NCBI GenBank assembly: GCA_017979445.1
Contig: CM030715.1
Span: 9,292,187 to 9,356,186, forward strand
Direction: 5' to 3'
DNA: 64,000 bases
DNA from: Akebia trifoliata
Lineage: Eukaryota > Streptophyta > Magnoliopsida > Ranunculales > Lardizabalaceae
Numbering within the stretch: position 1 is the first letter of the stretch; each line of letters begins with the position of its first letter. Positions 59,001 to 64,000 of the stretch are shown piece after piece. The notes under the pieces were generated by a model. That model searched no databases and was not told where the DNA came from. It saw nothing but the letters and a program-made list of their open reading frames with translations. Position numbers and translations under genes: made by a program.

Positions 59001-59447
59001 ATAAAAGAAAATCAGATTTTTCTTTTATAACACAGCTAAGGGCATACTTGTAATTTCCCCCTTATTTCTAGTTTCGATCGTAACTTAACTATTCGGACTC
59101 GGAAAACGACAAACGAATATACCATTTCGAATAATTTTTCGATTCGGATCTAATGGTGTCATCAAATCTTTTCGATTCTCGCTCTAACGAAATTCCACTA
59201 TTTTGGGTCCCACTTAACACGAAATTCGAGGATTCTATAACTTCTCTATCCGAGTTCGAATTCGGACTTGCTTACAGGCTAATGTATATATTTCGATCCT
59301 TTTGAATCTAATGGCGAAGTCAGTTTTCCTCAAAATTAATCATAACAATATTCGAGTATTTTACTCTAAATCTCTCCTTCGACATTTTCCTCGAAATCTC
59401 ACCATTTAATTTCCTCGAGATACGAGTTGAAAATCTGGGGTGTTACA
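56021..59447 (-). repeat. Array LTR C (5' LTR)
   Basis: 3,427 bp. Diagnostic differences agree with LTR A up to about 57750 and with LTR B from about 58110, so it looks mosaic. Candidate TATA box on the minus strand at 59023-59029. The inverted-repeat cluster is at 58106-58308, with the perfect palindrome arms at 58252-58276. ATTCT follows at 59448-59452. Confidence 0.95.
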
Positions 59448-59452
59448 ATTCT

Positions 59453-59539
59453 ATTAAGTCACCATTAATACAACATTGTCACAAGATTATTCTTTCTCAC
59501 ATTTTACATAGACCCACCTCCTAACTTATATTTTACTAA
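59453..59539 (-). other. B1 internal region resumes
   Basis: AAGTCACCATTAATACAAC and the next bases match array internal DNA near 47278-47340, which shows the B1 internal region continuing after the array. Confidence 0.75.
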
Positions 59540-60070
59540 ATATCTTTAGGATGGATGTGGGCACAGGCAGGTGGTAGTCACTGCTTTTATGGAATCATTA
59601 TCTTTACTTATAGCGCTTTCGTTTCGAGGAGTGAAAATGAGTCACAATCGAAGTCTCGAAGTGAGCGCTTGTCTATAGAAAGCATTGATCACGTAACGAG
59701 AACGATAATAATGAATTTCTCTACTGGTAGGCGATCGTGAAAGGAGAAGGCAAAAGAAGAGTTAGAACCGACATCGATGATAGAAAGATAAAAGGGAAAA
59801 GATGATCTATCTTTTCAAATGAGGAGAATCGATTCAAGAAGTCGTAAAGCAAGAGTTGCTTTATCTAATAGTTCAATCGTTAGGCCTCCCAAAGTTAAGT
59901 CATCTTCAATCGAAAGGAAAGATACGCAACTCCCTGTGTTGATATTCGAAGAAGTAGCTCTCGACATGAAGGATATACAAGCAACACCTGCTTTTCTACT
60001 AGCGTAATATACGGGTAATTGACTAGACTATTGATATAAAGACTAGCGTACCAATTGAACATCACTTGTC
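59540..60070. other. Segment in B1 with no counterpart in related elements
   Basis: Less AT-rich than the flanks and free of the pyrimidine bias of the B1 internal region. It replaces about 400 bases of the array sequence (47340-47745). Short frames at 59555-59740 and 59819-60007 are unrecognised. Its look is reminiscent of plant organellar intergenic DNA, but I recognise no organellar gene. It may be a filler at a double-strand-break repair site. Confidence 0.4.
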
Positions 60071-60289
60071 TTTTCACACTTTACAATTATTCTAATACCT
60101 ATTTTGCAAGTTCTTAAATGATCTTCCAAAAATCTTATTCTTTCTTTGCAGGCTTTCCAATAGTATAAATAATTTCATTACTCGATTCGTGTCAATAGTT
60201 TCTAGCTCTAACAAGTGTGCAAACTCTTCACAGAATTATATAATCTAGAGGAATCAATATTGAGTAAAACTCCACGTTCTAACATTATA
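60071..60289 (-). other. B1 internal region between foreign segment and gag
   Basis: Weakly collinear with 47745-47930, for example CTAACAAGTGTGCAAA and GAGGAATCAATATT. Non-coding. Confidence 0.55.
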
Positions 60290-61800
60290 ATTAGAAAATG
60301 TACCTTCCAAAACTTCGTTGGAGACAGGTACTTTTTCCTGGGTCATAACCCTTACTCGCACCTGTGATAGATGACATTTTCTCTTGATATATCCCACTTG
60401 ATCACACGCGTAACATGTCAACGATCTTGTCTTCGTAGGTGTCTGTGGAGTAGGCAGTTGGTAGACTGGGGTTTGTAGGCTCTGAACCTACCTTGTTGAT
60501 TCCTTTGGCCTTGTTGGCATCATTGGAGCTCCAACTGCTCTATAACTCGACGATTGGAGAACTCTACAACTTGATAGTGGAGGAGTTCTATATTATGGAT
60601 ACATGGATCCAGAGGAGATTGGTCTCAAATACATCAGTCTCTTACCCGAGTCTGATCTGGGAAGAAAAGAAATTTAAGGTCAACTCATTTGCCCCCTAGA
60701 GGTCTGTAACTTCATCTCTCATCGCTCTATCCTCTAAGTTCGACTCATTGTATCTCTATAATTGGTAGTCTCAATCATCGATCTCTTGGCCCTTAGGTAG
60801 GGTTATAGTCTTTTAAAGAATTTACGGGCCTTCTGCAAATCTGTCAGGATAAGCTCGGGCGCATATCGTGACAACTTAGTGAACCTCATATCATAGTCGG
60901 TAATCAATAGATTACCCTGCACTAATATCAAAAACTCCTAGTGTTTGATTTCTCGAGCAATCTCAAATATAAATCTATCAACAAATATCCTCTCGAATTC
61001 TACCCACTCAAATGATCCATCTCTTAATATATTCCTCTCAAACATTACTAATGATTGGCATCCTCATCCGACTGGAATGTAATCACTGTCACCCACTGAT
61101 CTCTTGGGTATTACATATTACTCAAAATCTCTCTAGTATTCAAAATCCACTCATTGACCTCAATCAGATCGGAAAAGTCCCCAAATCTCGATAAACGTAA
61201 TCGTTGAAAATTCTACAACCACATCGCTGGATTTACCTATCCTTTGGGCTGGGGAATTCTCTTATTCTTCAAAGGCATGACCTTGTGGTAATGGTCTCTA
61301 AGGTGAAATAGTATTTTCCTTTTGCGAAGAAGTCCAACGCTTCCTCATTCTTAGATTTAGTGGTGTGCCTTACAATCGTGGCAAGTCTTACACCATCTCT
61401 CACTTTCGATCAATAGTCTTGTCTGTTCGGGATGGCACAAATACGTTATCAACTTTATTTAAACCCGGTGGCCGTATTGTTCCTTCAATTGGTTTGTCTA
61501 GCATCTTTTTGAGACACGCATCCTTAATCGATTGATATCGACCCAAACATTGTTCTCCTTTATATCCCAATTTACCACATTCGTAATATATCAGAACTCT
61601 TCTTTTCAACTGATTTAGTAGTATATGTTGTTTCTTATAAAATTCTTCTATCCATTGAGTTGGTATGTCTATAATATCACACCTCACGTATGGTTATTTT
61701 TCCTATGAATTTGCTAGTTTCGTAATTATTTGTCTCTTATTGAAACTAATTGTCTTCCTTCTATTTGGCTTCAAGGTGGTGGTTGTATTATTCATACTTT
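60290..61800 (-). pseudogene. gag: Degenerate gag of B1 with capsid region between two knuckles
   Basis: On the minus strand the N-terminal part is mostly lost. The first knuckle reads YYECGKLGYKGEQC, with Cys-to-Tyr and His-to-Tyr changes (frame 61400-61687). Next, at about 61250-60800, comes text with stops that has capsid-domain features: WVEFERIFVDRFIFEIA, FLILVQGNLLITDYDMRF and KLSRYAPELILTDLQKARKF resemble the Retrotrans_gag family. The second knuckle, near 60440-60390, reads CYACDQVGYIKRKC with its His lost. The array Gag lacks the middle part. No product is expected. Confidence 0.82.
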
Positions 61801-62253
61801 CCCCTTAGATTTGATATGAGACACAACCATTTATCCCATGAACGACATTAACTGTGCTATCAGGTTAGCGGTCGGGTCTAGAATCTGTCTCGTCTACATT
61901 GCGTTTCAGCCTCTGTCTCGTCCAATTCTCTCGCTTGTGTTTATCCGTAATAAGGTAATTATTAGATTACGGCCAAAATCGTTCTTACCTAACTATGAAT
62001 TACTATCGTAGCTTGGAACTTAGTAATGGACTCCATTTCCATTACTAACAGAATAAACTTAAAATCCTATCTTAGGTTTACAAGGCTCTATAGACTTCTA
62101 AACACAGAAAAACTCATAATTCCAATACGGAATTACAAATGAGCTCGGATATCGAATTCCTAGTGACACTCTATGATCATCACTCTAATATTTGTGGTAT
62201 CAGCTAACTCCTATAAACATAGTAGATCAGTATCCCATACGGATCTAATGCTA
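61801..62253 (-). other. Leader of B1
   Basis: Matches 49140-49437 in the array with many changes. No separate gene. Confidence 0.6.
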
Positions 62254-62266
62254 TGCTCTGATACCA
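62254..62266 (-). other. Primer-binding site of B1 (tRNA-iMet)
   Basis: TGGTATCAGAGCA on the minus strand, two bases after the 5' LTR. Confidence 0.95.
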
Positions 62267-62268
62267 TC

Positions 62269-64000
62269 TGTGGCGCCCCGCCGAACGCTAACACAAATCC
62301 CCATGTCAGATCTCGAGGTATTATGTAACACCTCGAAATTTCGGCATGGTCTCCTCTGTTTATGTTAGCATTCCAAGGCGTTCAACCTGCACCTAATAAC
62401 CGACATACAATCCTGCATACATATATAAAATATAATACTAACGGAAGCTTATATACGTCTAATAACATACGAAAGATCAGAGTGCGGAAGAATAACTAGA
62501 ATACAGGATTATACAAAATTTCTCACTCTAACAGAAATCCTAACACTCAAGACAGAATCTATAAAACTATTTGAGGGAATTGACACCACTAAGGGGTAAT
62601 AACCCCAATACTCACCAAGTGACGAACTCTGGCTGTCTATTTGACCCACCAGATGATTCTCACTCGTGTTCTATATCTGCCTCGCCAAACTTCGGATCTG
62701 AAACTAAAAAAATGGAGAAAGAAAGGGTGAGTAACAAAGGTTACCCAGTAGGGAAACAAACAATTTCTGCCAATAACCCCTCCTAACATGAACGAATAAG
62801 CATACTGAATCATTTTAAAATAGTCAAAGTTTTACAGAAGAAATTACGATTAACTGGTACATATAGCCAAGGATGAACAACTAAACATTTTAAAACTCAC
62901 ATTACATCGATCAGCAGTACTCACTATAACATTATCTTTTTATACAAATCTAATTGATCAAAGGGAAATAATAAACATGGATTTCATTTTATATATCAAA
63001 ATAAACAACAGATACATAATACACAATGGTGGAGTATTGGAATTAGAGAGTTGGGATTCACGACTGGATCGCTCCCAGTCGGGACATAATGTTACAATTC
63101 TTCTCTGGTTTTTAGTTCCTGATTTTGTGGCCGGTCGCTGCACTTACCACGCTTGGTTGACCATTTATCCGGCTCAGGCTGGCCGTTTGACGTGACCGTA
63201 AGCAATGGGTCTCTTTTCGATGTGTCAGAACGTTCGACTACTATAGATTGTTAGTGATCACTGACTAATCATCTTCGTCTATGCCTATCAGGCGTACATG
63301 TGATTCCCAAAGATACAAACCATTCGTATACGACCACCTTTACATTACAACTTCACTGGTAAAGATAGAGAGGAATAAACCCGGATTCCAGTTGTGACTC
63401 CACTCTCATACGCGTCCCATACCACGTATGAGTTTGGTGGTCCCTACCGTACATCCCAGGATAGTACAACACTCCGGATGATATGATGCACTATCCCTTC
63501 CGGCATTCACAAACTCTTTAACAGCTCACAAAATAGGTACATATATATATTATTTTCATTTGAAAACAAAAGAGAAATTAACAATACAAGGTTGAGAATA
63601 GATATCCAGTTTCCTACCATGCAAGTGTGGCCACCCGGCCTAAAATAAATAACATAACAGAGCGCCTCGCGCTAACAGAAAGTAAATAAACATGCAACTA
63701 GTAACATTATCCCTGGATATCCGTTCACCAACCTGCATACAACACAACAACGTAAAATGCATACATCACCCCTCGGGTGTGACTCTGACATTTTACCGTT
63801 TCATACCCTTTTTCCCTTTTTTCGACTTTTACAGTTTTCAATCTCTTTATAAAATATCCATTTTCTGATATTCATCAACTCAATATGAGTTCATTGAATA
63901 TTAAATCACATTTTTCAACTATAGAATTTATTTCTATCAATAATATTGAAAAAAAATACAAATTTCATATCAAAACGGGGTTCGAGCAGTGCACAAGACC
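62269..64000 (-). repeat. 5' LTR of B1 (runs off the window)
   Basis: TGTGGCGCCCCGCCG at 62269, then near-identity to 27221-28621 and on to 40530-40860. It is uninterrupted at CTCGC (63666-63670), where the 3' LTR holds A4. About 1.4 kb of the LTR should lie beyond the edge. The few differences from the 3' LTR suggest that B1 is fairly young, although its gag is heavily decayed. Confidence 0.93.

Larger units (their letters stand above)
42851..59447 (-). mobile_element. Tandem family-B array: LTR-internal-LTR-internal-LTR in one insertion
   Basis: Three full-length LTRs (42851-46304, 49453-52869, 56021-59447) alternate with two internal regions (46305-49452, 52870-56020), all on the minus strand. 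Each internal region has its own polypurine tract, gag and initiator tRNA-Met primer-binding site. The outer ends carry the same duplication ATTCT (42846-42850, 59448-59452), and no host DNA lies at the inner junctions. The internal region of the array itself gives the undisturbed version of the B1 target (near 47266-47290: CTCACAGTTCCCTTAAGTC). Unequal crossing over between LTRs of one inserted element is the simplest cause. Confidence 0.93.
27221..64000 (-). mobile_element. Element B1: Ty3/Gypsy-like retrotransposon, minus strand, carrying A4 and the B array
   Basis: In its own direction: 5' LTR (62269 to beyond 64000), initiator tRNA-Met primer-binding site, degenerate gag, AT-rich internal region, polypurine tract, and 3' LTR ending at 27221. 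Two later insertions split it: A4 in the 3' LTR and the three-LTR array in the internal region. Without them the internal part is about 3.4 kb with gag traces only, so B1 is non-autonomous. The five bases left of it are TCTAT; their duplicate would lie beyond the window. Confidence 0.9.

Overview
This window looks like plant nuclear DNA from a retrotransposon-rich, gene-poor region. I find no host protein-coding gene, no tRNA or rRNA gene and no CRISPR array. Nearly every base belongs to two families of LTR retrotransposon, nested inside one another. The evidence for a plant is the primer-binding sites (complements of plant tRNA-Arg and initiator tRNA-Met), 5-bp target-site duplications, a hAT-type MITE and plant-style Ty3/Gypsy Gag and integrase remnants. 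I cannot name the species.

Family A has LTRs of about 1.5-1.8 kb that begin TGTAGACACC and end GCTTTCA. Its primer-binding site matches tRNA-Arg and its polypurine tract is AAAGAGGGGCATC. Tandem repeats lie in its 5' leader and 3' untranslated region, and its gag and integrase remnants are of Tat/Ogre type. Four copies are present: A1 (1-2915, + strand, left end outside the window), A2 (4336-25687, +, old), A3 (9694-19847, - strand, inserted in the gag of A2) and A4 (28622-40524, -, inserted in an LTR of family B). All are non-autonomous: protease, reverse transcriptase and RNase H are missing or unrecognisable.

Family B has LTRs of about 3.2-3.5 kb that begin TGTAACACCCC (or TGTAAAACCCC) and end GGCGCCACA, read on the minus strand. 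It has an initiator tRNA-Met primer-binding site and a G-rich polypurine tract. A large copy, B1, runs on the minus strand from 27221 past the right edge. Its 3' LTR is split by A4. Its internal region is split by a tandem array of a younger B subfamily (42851-59447) with the order LTR-internal-LTR-internal-LTR, flanked by one target-site duplication. A B-type LTR fragment also lies at 2916-3712.

Layout from left to right: A1 3' end; B LTR fragment; unassigned DNA; A2 with A3 inside; a short low-copy stretch with a hAT-type MITE and two foldback elements (25693-27220); then B1 with A4 and the three-LTR array inside. The one long, intact, interpretable reading frame is the 388-residue two-zinc-knuckle Gag-like protein at 54496-55662 (minus). 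Its twin at 47929-49094 carries a one-base deletion.

Inferred order of events: A2 inserted first, because its LTRs are clearly diverged, and A3 then landed in its gag. B1 landed in a foldback element. The B array and A4 then landed in B1. The observations most worth checking are the single-insertion three-LTR array and its mosaic LTRs, the capsid-less two-knuckle Gag, tandem repeats that keep a small hairpin by paired base changes, and a shared pol deletion junction in two elements whose LTR pairs are still similar.
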